The notes below the pieces were generated by a model. It made no database searches, was not told where the DNA came from, and saw only the letters and a list, made by a program, of their open reading frames with translations. Positions 43,018 to 51,423 of a DNA stretch of 64,000 bases are shown here, piece by piece. Position 1 is the first letter of the stretch; each line of letters begins with the position of its first letter. This DNA comes from Streptomyces sp. NBC_00448. GTDB taxonomy: Bacteria; Actinomycetota; Actinomycetes; Streptomycetales; Streptomycetaceae. The translations under genes were made by a program, and so were the position numbers. Location of the stretch: positions 7,867,501 to 7,931,500 of the forward strand of contig NZ_CP107913.1 of the NCBI RefSeq assembly GCF_036014115.1, written 5' to 3'.

Positions 43018-45231
43018 GTGCCTCAGCCGGGAGAGAGTCGGAGACGGGCCGCGAGGCGCAGCGCCGTGCGGACCGTCGGCCGCGTTCTCGCCGTGTGGGT
43101 GGTCGCCTCCGCGACGCTCGCCGTACTCGCCGCGGTGCTGCCCGACTTCCGGCTGGAGTCGCCAGGCGGGGACAGTCCCACCCAGATCGCGGTCACCGCG
43201 GGGCTCGGGGCGGGCGCGTTCGGCGTGCTCAGCGCGCTGGTGTGGCCGCTGCTGGTCCGCGCGCTGCTGCTGGTGCCCGCGCTGGTGCTGGGCGCGCTGG
43301 TGTTCTTCCTCAACGGCTCGCTGCTGCTGGTCGCCTTGAGCCTGACTCCGCACGGCCGCGGCGAGGTCACGCCGGCCACCGCCGTGGTGATCGCCGCCGT
43401 CATGTCCGCCGCGTCCTCGACGACCAGCACCGCGCTCGCCGTACGCGACGACGCCGCCTACGGGCGCCGGCTGGCCCGGCTGGCCGGCCGCGGGCGGCGG
43501 CACGCCGGCGACCCGCCGCTGCCCACCACCCCGGGCACCGTCTTCCTCCAACTCGACGGCGTCGGCCACGACGTGCTGCGCGACGCGCTCACCTCCACCC
43601 CGCCCGCGATGCCCACCGTCGCCTCCTGGCTCGGCAGCACCCACCGGCTCGCCCCCTGGCGCACGGACTGGAGCAGCCAGACCGGCGCCAGCCAGCTCGC
43701 GATCCTGCACGGCAGCAACCACGACGTCCCCGCCTTCCGCTGGTACGAGAAGGAGACCGGGCAGGTGATGGTCTGCAACCGCCCTTCCAGCGCCGCGGAG
43801 TTGGAGCGGCGGGCGGTGCGGCGCACCGGCTGCGGCGGGCTGCTCGCCGACGACGGGGCCAGCCGCGGCAACCTCTTCACCGGTGGCGCCGAGCAGTCCG
43901 CGCTGGTGATGTCGGTGGCGGCGCAGCGGGCGAAGTTCACCCGGTCCCGGTCCGGTTACTTCGCCTACTTCTCCGACCCGGCGAACGCCGTGCGCACCGC
44001 CTGGTCGTTCGCCGCCGAAGTCGGCCGGGAGATAGGCGAGTCCACCGCGGCCCGGCTGCGGCGCGACCGGCCGCGGATCAAGCGCGGCGGCCTCTACCCG
44101 CTGCTGCGGGCGTTCGCGACGGTCGTCGAGCGCGACGTGGCGGTCGCGGCCGTCATCGGCGACATGCTCGCCGGGCGCACCGCGGTCTACGCCGACCTGG
44201 TCGCCTACGACGAGGTCGCCCACCACTCCGGGCCGCGCAGCCGCGACGCCCGCAAGGTGCTGGCCCGGCTCGACCGCTCGGTCCGGCTGATCGCCGACTC
44301 CTCCCGCTACGCCCCGCGCCCGTACCGGATCGTGCTGCTCTCCGATCACGGCCAGAGCGCGGGGGAGACCTTCGAGGGCGCGTACGGAACGGGCCTGCGC
44401 GCGCTGGTACGGGCCGGGTGCGGCCTCGCGGACAGCGCCGCGGCGGGTGGGCGGCGCAGCGCGCGGCGGGGCGGCGGCGCGGAGGCGCGTACGGCGGCGC
44501 GGACCGCGCTGCGGCGCCCCGAGCGCGGCAGGCGGGCGGAGGAGGCGGAGTGCGACGGGCCGCCGTCCGAGCCGGTGGTGCTCGCCTCGGGGAACCTCGG
44601 GCTGGTCGCCTTCCCCGACATCGCCGGCCGGGCCACGCTGGAGGAGTTGGAGCGGCGCTGCCCCGACCTGCTGCCGACGCTCACCGGGCACCCCGGGATC
44701 GGCTTCGTCCTGGTGCGCAGCGCCGCGCGCGGCCCGGTCGTCCTCGGCCGCGACGGCTCGCGCGAGCTGGCCACCGGGCGGGTGACCGGGACCGACCCGC
44801 TGGCGCCGTTCGGGCCGGGCGCCGCCGCGGCCGTGCTGCGCGCGGACGCCTTCCCGCACACCGCCGACCTGATGGTCAACTCCGCGTGCGACCAGCAGAA
44901 GGGCACGGTGCACGCCTTCGAGGAGCAGGCCGGCTCGCACGGCGGCCTCGGCGGCCCGCAGACCCGTCCGTTCCTGCTCCACCCGGTCGAACTTTCGCTG
45001 CCCGCACGGCCGTTGGTCGGCGCGGAGGCCCTGCACCACCTCTTCCACGACTGGCTCGCCGCCGCGCCGGGCACCCCGGGGCTGCCCGCCCAGGCCGCCC
45101 CGCCCGCGCGTGCCCCGGGGACGGGGGGAGCGCCGCCGGTCTCCGCGCCGGTGCCCGGCCGGGCCGCCGCCTGCCGCCCCGCCGATCCGGTCGGCGGCCG
45201 GATGATCGACGCCAACGGCGGCAACGGGTAG
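43018..45231 (+). CDS. holin-like membrane domain fused to alkaline-phosphatase-superfamily domain
   Basis: 737 residues from the GTG at 43018. Residues 18-135 have four membrane segments of the actinobacterial Mmt/phage-holin 4_2 family (VWVVASATLAVLAAVLPDF). Then a cytoplasmic-side or exported phosphatase/phosphodiesterase domain: FLQLDGVGHDVL (D180), QTGASQ with a possible Thr/Ser nucleophile, YDEVAHHSG, LLSDHGQSAGE and AGSHGGLGGPQ. Family members hydrolyse phosphate mono- or diesters. The last 70 residues are Pro/Ala-rich. Function is probably in envelope phospholipid or polymer metabolism. Confidence 0.88.
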   Translation: MPQPGESRRRAARRSAVRTVGRVLAVWVVASATLAVLAAVLPDFRLESPGGDSPTQIAVTAGLGAGAFGVLSALVWPLLVRALLLVPALVLGALVFFLNGSLLLVALSLTPHGRGEVTPATAVVIAAVMSAASSTTSTALAVRDDAAYGRRLARLAGRGRRHAGDPPLPTTPGTVFLQLDGVGHDVLRDALTSTPPAMPTVASWLGSTHRLAPWRTDWSSQTGASQLAILHGSNHDVPAFRWYEKETGQVMVCNRPSSAAELERRAVRRTGCGGLLADDGASRGNLFTGGAEQSALVMSVAAQRAKFTRSRSGYFAYFSDPANAVRTAWSFAAEVGREIGESTAARLRRDRPRIKRGGLYPLLRAFATVVERDVAVAAVIGDMLAGRTAVYADLVAYDEVAHHSGPRSRDARKVLARLDRSVRLIADSSRYAPRPYRIVLLSDHGQSAGETFEGAYGTGLRALVRAGCGLADSAAAGGRRSARRGGGAEARTAARTALRRPERGRRAEEAECDGPPSEPVVLASGNLGLVAFPDIAGRATLEELERRCPDLLPTLTGHPGIGFVLVRSAARGPVVLGRDGSRELATGRVTGTDPLAPFGPGAAAAVLRADAFPHTADLMVNSACDQQKGTVHAFEEQAGSHGGLGGPQTRPFLLHPVELSLPARPLVGAEALHHLFHDWLAAAPGTPGLPAQAAPPARAPGTGGAPPVSAPVPGRAAACRPADPVGGRMIDANGGNG

Positions 45232-45300
45232 GCCGGGACGGGGCGGCGCCCACCGCCAGGAGCGGGCCGCGCGGTTCCCCGGCCGCGCGGCATCCGCCGG

Positions 45301-46071
45301 CTACGCCGTCGCGGCTCCGTCCAGCACCAGGTCGGCGCCGACGGTGGACGCCGCCGCGGGGGATGCCAGGTGCAGCACGGCGGCGGCGATCTCCTCGGGG
45401 GAGGACGCGCGGCCGAGCGGCAGCTCGTCGCGCAGCCGGGCCGCCTTCTGCTCGGGCGTCTCGCCGGGCCGGCTGGACATCGGGGTGTCCACGGGCCCGG
45501 GGCTGACCGCGTTGATCCGTACGCCGTCGCGGAGGTGGTCCAGCGCCGCGGTCCTGGTGAGCACGCTCACCGCCGCCTTGCTCGCGGCGTACGCGCCGAG
45601 GCCGGGCGCGCGGCGGTGCGCCCCGATGTTCGAGGCGATGTTGACCACGGCGCCGCCGCCGTGCTCCCGCATGTAGGCGATCTCGTACTTCATCGACAGC
45701 CAGATCCCGGTGAGGTTCGTGTCCAGCGCGTGGTGCCACTGCTCCTCGGTGATGTCGGCGACGGCCGCGGGCGGCGGGAAGACCCCGACGTTGTTGACGG
45801 CGACGTCGAGCCCGCCGAAGCGCCGTACGGTGCCGACGACCAGCGCGCTCACCTCCGCCGCGCTGGTGACGTCCGCGGTGAGGGCGGCCGCCTCGCCGCC
45901 TTCGGCCTCGATGAGCGCGACGGTCTCCTTCAGGGTGCGCTCGGTGCGGCCCGCGACGGCCACCCGGGCGCCGTGGCGGGCGAAGGCGCGCGCGACGGCC
46001 CGGCCGATTCCGGTGCCGCCACCGGTGACCAGCACCGCCCGGCCGTCGAAGATCCTGGACTCCCCGGTCAT
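45301..46071 (-). CDS. short-chain dehydrogenase/reductase
   Basis: 256 residues from the ATG at 46071, behind GGGAGGGAA. TGGGTGIGRAVARAFARHG is the cofactor motif, NNVG replaces the usual NNAG, and Ser/Tyr/Lys catalysis shows as NIASNIG and YAASK. RINAVSPGPVDTPM is the C-terminal landmark. NAD(P)-dependent; substrate unknown. The TetR operator motif lies upstream, so it is the probable target of the adjacent TetR protein. Confidence 0.93.
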   Translation of the reverse strand: MTGESRIFDGRAVLVTGGGTGIGRAVARAFARHGARVAVAGRTERTLKETVALIEAEGGEAAALTADVTSAAEVSALVVGTVRRFGGLDVAVNNVGVFPPPAAVADITEEQWHHALDTNLTGIWLSMKYEIAYMREHGGGAVVNIASNIGAHRRAPGLGAYAASKAAVSVLTRTAALDHLRDGVRINAVSPGPVDTPMSSRPGETPEQKAARLRDELPLGRASSPEEIAAAVLHLASPAAASTVGADLVLDGAATA

Positions 46072-46103
46072 GACGGGTTCCCTCCCACATGGTTTCTTAT
46101 CTG

Positions 46104-46115
46104 GAACGATCGTTC
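46104..46115. promoter_or_regulatory. TetR operator in front of the SDR gene
   Basis: Perfect 12-bp palindrome GAACGATCGTTC, 33 bp upstream of the SDR start. The same core (GAACGATCGGTC, one mismatch) recurs in the tetR promoter at 46832-46843. Confidence 0.65.
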
Positions 46116-46226
46116 TCGAAAATGGCCGCAAGGGCTCGAAGCAAGGCCTCGAAGCATGGGCGCAGAGCAAGGGTTCGGAAGTGGTGCGCGGCGGGCCCGG
46201 GTCCGTACGATCCGTCGCCCGGCCGC

Positions 46227-46808
46227 TCAGTCCAGCAGGGTGAGCGCCTGGGCCGCCGCGTCCCGCGCCCGGTCCGCGTCGCCCCCGGCCTTGCCCACCA
46301 CGCGGATGCCCTGGAGGAGCACCAGCAGCATCCGGGCCAGCCCGCGCGGGTCGCGTCCGGCCGCCAACTCGCCCTGGGCGCGGGCCCGTAGCAGCGCGGA
46401 GGTCAGGCCCGCCTCCAGGGCGTCCCAGCTCGCCTCCACCCGTCGCGCGGCCGCCGTGTCGTGGGGTGCGAGCTCCACCGCGGTGTTGGTGACGAAGCAG
46501 CCGCGCCGCAGGTCGTCGCCGGCGGCCTGCTCGGCGAATTCGGTGACGAGGGCGCGCACGGCGGGCAGCGCGGGGCCGGGCCGGGAGAGTGCGTCGAGCA
46601 CCTGGTCGTCGCGGGCGCGCTGGTAGCGGCCGAGCGCGGCCAGGTACAGGTCGTGCTTGCTGCCGAACGTGCCGTAGATGCTCGCCCGCGCGATGCCGAG
46701 CGCCTCGACCAGGTCGGCCATGGAGGTGGCCTCGTAGCCGCGCCGCCAGAACAGGTCCAGGGCCCGGTCGAGCACGGCGTCCGGGTCGAATTCCTTGGTC
46801 CTCGCCAT
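46227..46808 (-). CDS. TetR-family transcriptional regulator
   Basis: 193 residues. HTH at about 10-56: AVLDRALDLFWRRGYEATSM, DLVEALGIARASIYGTFGSK. The C-terminal ligand domain is of the YxaF/AcrR-like type (FEEQ..., CFVTNTAVELAPHD). It shares an operator motif with the SDR gene downstream and with its own promoter, so a local repressor is likely. Confidence 0.93.
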   Translation of the reverse strand: MARTKEFDPDAVLDRALDLFWRRGYEATSMADLVEALGIARASIYGTFGSKHDLYLAALGRYQRARDDQVLDALSRPGPALPAVRALVTEFAEQAAGDDLRRGCFVTNTAVELAPHDTAAARRVEASWDALEAGLTSALLRARAQGELAAGRDPRGLARMLLVLLQGIRVVGKAGGDADRARDAAAQALTLLD

Positions 46809-46815
46809 GACGACG

Positions 46816-46845
46816 ACCCTAGTGCCATCGAGAACGATCGGTCAA
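46816..46845 (-). promoter_or_regulatory. tetR promoter with embedded operator, leaderless
   Basis: On the minus strand: -35 TTGACC (46845-46840), 18-nt spacer, -10 TAGGGT (46821-46816), then 7 nt to the ATG at 46808. The operator GAACGATCGGTC (46832-46843) covers the -35 and spacer, as expected for autorepression. Confidence 0.7.
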
Positions 46846-46857
46846 TAAAGAGCCAAT

Positions 46858-46905
46858 CGTCAACCTGTGGTTGACGATCATGGGGTCGTCAACCTATGGT
46901 TGACG
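46858..46905 (+). promoter_or_regulatory. twin 19-bp palindromes over the promoter of the HTH-Clp N-domain gene
   Basis: CGTCAACC-TGT-GGTTGACG (46858-46876) and CGTCAACC-TAT-GGTTGACG (46887-46905), 29 bp apart, each with perfect 8-bp arms. The first provides the -35 TTGACG (46871-46876), the second the -10 TATGGT (46895-46900), with an 18-nt spacer. The ATG at 46907 is 6 nt after the -10, so the mRNA should be leaderless and fully shut off when the sites are bound. Confidence 0.75.
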
Positions 46906-46906
46906 C

Positions 46907-47698
46907 ATGATTGGACAGCAGCCCGTACGACTCGACGACCTCATCGACTACGTCAAGCAGCAGCACCCCGGCGCCGATCCACTCCAGGACCTGGAGCACG
47001 CCGTGGGCGTCGCCGGGCACCTCGGCGACGTCGCGGACCACCTGATCGGCCACTTCGTGGACCAGGCCCGCCGCGCGGGCGCGTCGTGGACCGACATCGG
47101 CCAGCACATGGGCGTCAGCAAGCAGGCCGCGCAGAAGCGGTTCGTGCCCAAGGCCCCGGCGGACCTGGAGTTCCTGGGCGCCGAGGCGCCGCCCTTCTCC
47201 CGCTTCACCCCGCGGGCCCGCAAGGCCGTCGCGGACGCCGAGAAGGAGGCCCGCATGGCCAGGCACTCATCGGTCGAACCCGAACACCTCGTGCTCGGGC
47301 TGCTCGACCAGGCCGACACCCTCGCCGTCCGCACGTTCGCCGAACTCGGCACCACCCCGGCGGCGATCCGCGGCGCGGTCGCCACTCCGGGTACCGAGGA
47401 GCAGCCGCTCATGGGCCATGTCCCGGTGGGCGCGGCCACCAAGCGCACGCTGCAACTGGTGTTGCGCGAGGCGCTGCGGCTCGGCCACAACTACATCGGC
47501 ACCGAGCACATCCTGCTCGGCGTACTCAGCGACGAACAGGCCCCCTCCGCAAGGGCGTTGACCGCGCTCGGGGTCAGCCACGAAGCAGCCGAGCGATGGC
47601 TGCTCGCGGAACTCGCCAGGATCGTCAAGGCGAACAGGGCGGCGGAGGCGTCGGCCGGCGGGTCGCCCGACGCCGAGGACGGCGAGTCGTCGCACTGA
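46907..47698 (+). CDS. HTH - Clp N-terminal domain protein
   Basis: 263 residues. Residues 58-79 (GASWTDIGQHMGVSKQAAQK) look like a helix-turn-helix. Two Clp_N (double-clp) repeats follow: FTPRARKAVADAEKEARMAR with EPEHLVLGLL, and TKRTLQLVLREALRLGHNYI with TEHILLGVL. Clp_N domains in ClpA/ClpC bind adaptors or substrates; here no ATPase follows. The protein may be a regulator that senses a Clp substrate or arginine-phosphorylated protein, and may bind the twin palindromes before its own start; this is inference. Confidence 0.9.
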   Translation: MIGQQPVRLDDLIDYVKQQHPGADPLQDLEHAVGVAGHLGDVADHLIGHFVDQARRAGASWTDIGQHMGVSKQAAQKRFVPKAPADLEFLGAEAPPFSRFTPRARKAVADAEKEARMARHSSVEPEHLVLGLLDQADTLAVRTFAELGTTPAAIRGAVATPGTEEQPLMGHVPVGAATKRTLQLVLREALRLGHNYIGTEHILLGVLSDEQAPSARALTALGVSHEAAERWLLAELARIVKANRAAEASAGGSPDAEDGESSH

Positions 47699-47721
47699 CC
47701 GGCGCGCGGGAGGCACTCCAC

Positions 47722-47771
47722 CGGGCCGGGGTGGAAGGGGCGCGCGAGCGGGCCGGGGTGGAAGGGGCGCG
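47722..47771. repeat. 23-bp direct repeat after the Clp N-domain gene
   Basis: A 23-bp G-rich unit (CGGGCCGGGGTGGAAGGGG...) at 47722-47744 recurs at 47749-47771, 25 bp after the stop, just before the convergent methyltransferase gene's end. Confidence 0.8.
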
Positions 47772-47801
47772 GGGAGGGGGCCGGTCCGAACGGCCCCCGG
47801 C

Positions 47802-48533
47802 TCACTCCTCCTTGCGCAGCGCCAGCAGCCGGTACACCGGGTCGGCGCGCGGCACTTCGGGGTCCGGTAGCAGCGACAGCCGCCGGACCAGCGCCCCGGA
47901 CTGCTCCGGGTCCAGGGCGAGCGTCGACGCGAAGCCGCCGCGCGCCACCTTCCCCGCGGCCCGCGCGGGGGACATCCCCTGGCCGTGCCCGGTGAAGCGA
48001 GCCTCGCCCGAGCGGCGCAACCCGTGCTCGGCGCCCACCGTCTGCACCCGCAGCGCCGTGTCGTGGGCGGGGGTGATCCGGAAGGGCGCCAAGAGCCGGC
48101 TGACGTCGCTGTCCATGTCGTGCCCGGCGTCCTTGTCGACGGTGGCCACGAACACCCCGCCCGGCCGCAGCACCCGCGCGCACTCGGCGACCACCGCGGC
48201 CGCGTCCGGCAGCAGGTGCAGCAGCCACACCGCGCTCACCGCGTCCAGACAGCCGTCGGCGAACGGCAGTCTGCGGCAGTCGCCCAGCACCAGCCCGCTG
48301 CACAGGCGTTCGGCCGCGAGCCGGGTCATCCCCGTCGACGCGTCCACCCCGAACACCCGCAGCCCCGGCCGTAGCAACCGCTCGGTCACCAGCCCGGTGC
48401 CGCACCCCACGTCCAGCAGGGTGCGGGCCCGCACCGGGACCAGGGCGAGCACCGCCCGGGCCGCCGAGCCCGCACGTGGGACGCCCCCGCGGGTGGCGTC
48501 GTAGCGCGCCGCCTCCACGTCGTAGTCCAGCAT
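47802..48533 (-). CDS. class I SAM-dependent methyltransferase
   Basis: 243 residues from the ATG at 48533. Motif I is TLLDVGCGTGLVTERLL at about 38-54, then VFGVDASTGMTRLA, GDCRRLPFADGCLDAVSAVW and RVLRPGGVFVATV, as in UbiE/Coq5-like methyltransferases. Substrate unknown. A TAGATT hexamer ends 7 nt before the ATG with no Shine-Dalgarno, so the mRNA may be leaderless. Confidence 0.9.
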   Translation of the reverse strand: MLDYDVEAARYDATRGGVPRAGSAARAVLALVPVRARTLLDVGCGTGLVTERLLRPGLRVFGVDASTGMTRLAAERLCSGLVLGDCRRLPFADGCLDAVSAVWLLHLLPDAAAVVAECARVLRPGGVFVATVDKDAGHDMDSDVSRLLAPFRITPAHDTALRVQTVGAEHGLRRSGEARFTGHGQGMSPARAAGKVARGGFASTLALDPEQSGALVRRLSLLPDPEVPRADPVYRLLALRKEE

Positions 48534-48823
48534 GTCGACGAATCTACGGGCGCCGGATGAACGGCGGTCCACCCCGCGTCTTGCGCTCGGGTTACAAAGC
48601 GGGCGCTGTGCAACGGGCGTGTGTGCTGGGGTGCGTGGGTCGTACGGCCCCCTCGGTGACGCCCCTGCCATCGTGCTCACGCCCTCGCGCTCACGCCGCC
48701 GCGCCACCTTCGTCCCCGCTCCTCCCGCACGCTTCCTTCGTCCCGCCTGCGCCCGGGCGCGGCGGGCCGGTACCCTCACGGCCGGGACCCGCACGGGGGT
48801 GCGGCGGGAGGGGAGTGGTGACC

Positions 48824-49486
48824 ATGGCGGGCACGGAAGGTGGCGTGGCGGCCGGACCGCGCGGGCGGGGCCGCCGGGACCTGGTGCTGCGGCCGTTTCC
48901 CGCCGTCGCGGCCGACACCCCGGCCGCCCAGCGCCGGGCCCTCGCCGACCTGCGCGCATGGGCGGAGCAGGGCGCCGAGGACGCCATCGACTGGTACCAG
49001 CGCGACAAGCGGAGCAAGCGGACCGCGTCGCGGCTGCTCCAGGGCCTGGCGATCGTCTTCGCGGTGGCCGGCACCGCGATCCCGCTCGGCGCCGCCGCCA
49101 CCGGCTCCCCCGGCCAGGGCTGGGGATACGTCCTGCTCGCGGCCGCGGCCGGCTGCAAGGGCTTCGACCACTTCTTCGGGCTGTCCGCGAGCTGGATGCG
49201 GGACATCACCGTCGCGCACGCGCTGCGCTTCGAACTCGGCGAGGTCCGGCTGGAGTGGGCCGCCGACGTGCTGAGGGCCGGGCCCACCACCCCCGCCGCG
49301 CCGGACGCGCCGGTCGAACCCGCCGAGGTCGAGCGGCAGTTGGCCCTGATCGTACGGCTCACCGCGGCCGTGCGCGGGCAGGTCGAGCACGAGACGTCCA
49401 CCTGGCAGGCCGAGTTCAGCGCCGCCACCCGTCAACTCCACGAGCAGGGCGGGTTGCCCGGCCAGGACCGCGCGCCGGGTGCCTGA
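48824..49486 (+). CDS. DUF4231/SLATT-like two-helix membrane protein
   Basis: 220 residues from the ATG at 48824, eight bases after GGAGGGGAG (GTGs at 48815 and 48818 are alternatives). DAIDWYQRDKRSKRTASRLL precedes two membrane segments (about 72-92 and 98-118), and a coiled C-terminal helix region follows. This is the architecture of DUF4231, a SLATT-type 2TM domain that in other genomes is the pore-forming effector of nucleotide-signalling defence systems. No such partner genes are present here. Confidence 0.8.
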   Translation: MAGTEGGVAAGPRGRGRRDLVLRPFPAVAADTPAAQRRALADLRAWAEQGAEDAIDWYQRDKRSKRTASRLLQGLAIVFAVAGTAIPLGAAATGSPGQGWGYVLLAAAAGCKGFDHFFGLSASWMRDITVAHALRFELGEVRLEWAADVLRAGPTTPAAPDAPVEPAEVERQLALIVRLTAAVRGQVEHETSTWQAEFSAATRQLHEQGGLPGQDRAPGA

Positions 49487-49489
49487 ATC

Positions 49490-49523
49490 GCGTGACGCGT
49501 GACGCGTGACGCGTGACGCGTGA
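49490..49523. repeat. five 7-bp tandem repeats just after a stop codon
   Basis: GCGTGAC repeated four times plus a six-base fifth copy, starting 4 bp after the DUF4231 stop. As the unit is 7 bp, its TGA triplets fall in all three forward frames, giving a universal stop cassette. Confidence 0.95.
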
Positions 49524-49596
49524 AGCCGGTGGCCGTACCCGTCGCCGTACTCGTGCCGAACTCCCGCTGCCGGCGCGCTGGTTCGTATACCGGCCG

Positions 49597-51423
49597 TCAA
49601 CCCCGGTACAGCGCTTCGATCTCGGCCGCGTACGCCGTCTCGATCGCCCGCCGCTTCAGTTTCATCGACGGCGTCAGGGTGCCGCGCTCCTCGGAGAACT
49701 GCCCGCCCAGGATGCGGAAGGTGCGGATCGACTCGGCCTGTGAGACAAGGGTGTTGGCCGCGACCACGGCCCGCCGGATCTCCGCTTCCAGGTCCGGGTC
49801 GCGCACCAGCCGGCCGAGCGGCACCAGCGGCTTGCCGCGCATCTGCAGCCAGTGGTCGACCGCTTCGGGGTCGATGGTCACCAACGCGGCGACGTAGGGG
49901 CGGTTGTTGCCGACCGCCACGCACTGCGCGACCAGCGGGTGGGCGCGCACCCGGTCCTCCAGCGGGGTCGGCGACACGCTCTTGCCGCCGCTGGTGACCA
50001 GGATCTCCTTCTTCCGGCCGGTGATGGTCAGATAGCCGTCTTCGTCGAGGGCGCCGATGTCGCCGGTGGCCAGCCAGCCGTCCCGCAGCACCTCGGCAGT
50101 GCCCTTCTCGTCGTTCAGGTAGCCCGCGAAGACCTGCCCGCCGCCGAGCCAGATCTCGCCGTCGTCGGCGATCAGCACGGTGGTGCCGGGCACGGGCAGC
50201 CCGACCGTGCCGAACCGGGTCTGCTCGGGCGGGTTCGCGGTGGCCGCGGCGGTGGTCTCGGTCAGTCCGTAGCCCTCGAAGATGGTCACCCCGGCGCCGG
50301 CGAAGAACAGGCCGAGCTGCCGTTCCATCGCCGAGCCGCCGGAGATGCCGTGCCGTACCCGGCCGCCGAGGGCGGCGCGGACCTTGCTGTAGACCAGCTT
50401 GTCGTAGAGCTGGTGCTGCATGCGCAGGCCCGCGCTGGGGCCCGGGCCGGTGCCGAACGCCTTGGCCTCCGCGGCCTCCGCGTACCGCACCGCGATGTCG
50501 ACGGCCTTCTCGAACGGCCCGAGCCGCCCGCTCGCCTCGGCCTTGCGGCGGGCGCCCTGGAAGACCTTCTCGAAGACGTACGGCACCGCGAGCACGAACG
50601 TCGGCCGGAAGGCGGCCAGGTCCGGGATGAGGTCGGCGGCGGCCATGCTCGGCTGGTGCCCGAGCTTGACCCGGTGCCTGATGCAGCCGACCTCCACCAT
50701 GCGCCCGAAGACGTGGGCGAGCGGCAGGAACAGCAGGGTGGACGGCTCCTCGCCCGGCTTGCTGGCGAAGACCGGCTCCCAGCGGGCCACCACGTTGTCG
50801 GTCTCGGCCATGAAGTTGGCGTGCGTGATCACGCAGCCCTTGGGGCGGCCGACCGTCCCCGAGGTGTAGATGATCGTGGCGACCGCGTCCGGGGTGACCG
50901 CGAGCCGGTGCCGCTCCACCACCTCGTCGCCCAAGTGACGTCCGGCCCGGCTCAGTTCGGCCACGCAGTCGGTGTCGAGCTGCCACAGCCTGGTCAGTTG
51001 GGGGAGTTCGTCGACGGCGGCGCCGATCGTCATCGCGTGGTCGCCGTGCTCCACGATCGCCGCGACGGCCTCCGAGTCGTGCAGCATCCAGCGCACCTGC
51101 TCGGAGGAGGAGGTCGGGTACACCGGGACCGGCTGGGCGCCGATCGACCACAGCGCGAAGTCGAAGAGGGTCCACTCGTAGCGGGTCCTGGACATGATCG
51201 CGACGCGGTCGCCGAACCGTATGCCCTCCGCGAGCAGCCCCTTGGCCACCGCGAGCACCTCGTCACGGAACTCGGCGGCCGTCACGTCCCGCCATCCGCC
51301 CTGTCCGTCCGCGCGCCCGAGCACCACCTGGTCCGGGTGGTCCTGGCCGTTGCCGTAGACGGCATCGGCCAGCCCTCCCGCCTGTGGTGTCGTGACCAGT
51401 GGGGGGACAGTGAACTGACGCAA
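49597..51423 (-). CDS. AMP-dependent long-chain acyl-CoA synthetase (FadD-like)
   Basis: 608 residues from the TTG at 51423, eight bases after AGGAG. ANL-superfamily motifs: YTSGTVGRPKGCVITHANFM (P-loop), GYGLTETTAAA, WLATGDIGALDEDGY and GRKKEILVTSGGKSVSP, with the C-terminal catalytic Lys expected near SMKLKRR. It activates fatty acids as acyl-AMP and loads them onto CoA. Length and order match actinobacterial FadD15-type enzymes. It stands alone; the next gene upstream is transcribed on the same strand after 318 bp. Confidence 0.93.
   Translation of the reverse strand: MRQFTVPPLVTTPQAGGLADAVYGNGQDHPDQVVLGRADGQGGWRDVTAAEFRDEVLAVAKGLLAEGIRFGDRVAIMSRTRYEWTLFDFALWSIGAQPVPVYPTSSSEQVRWMLHDSEAVAAIVEHGDHAMTIGAAVDELPQLTRLWQLDTDCVAELSRAGRHLGDEVVERHRLAVTPDAVATIIYTSGTVGRPKGCVITHANFMAETDNVVARWEPVFASKPGEEPSTLLFLPLAHVFGRMVEVGCIRHRVKLGHQPSMAAADLIPDLAAFRPTFVLAVPYVFEKVFQGARRKAEASGRLGPFEKAVDIAVRYAEAAEAKAFGTGPGPSAGLRMQHQLYDKLVYSKVRAALGGRVRHGISGGSAMERQLGLFFAGAGVTIFEGYGLTETTAAATANPPEQTRFGTVGLPVPGTTVLIADDGEIWLGGGQVFAGYLNDEKGTAEVLRDGWLATGDIGALDEDGYLTITGRKKEILVTSGGKSVSPTPLEDRVRAHPLVAQCVAVGNNRPYVAALVTIDPEAVDHWLQMRGKPLVPLGRLVRDPDLEAEIRRAVVAANTLVSQAESIRTFRILGGQFSEERGTLTPSMKLKRRAIETAYAAEIEALYRG

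Noticed and set aside
41350..45048. A 1232-residue minus-strand open frame
   Set aside because: Only its last 232 residues (DedA) make sense; the rest is antisense to the holin-phosphatase gene and has Arg/Gly/Ala-rich content typical of shadow frames in GC-rich DNA.
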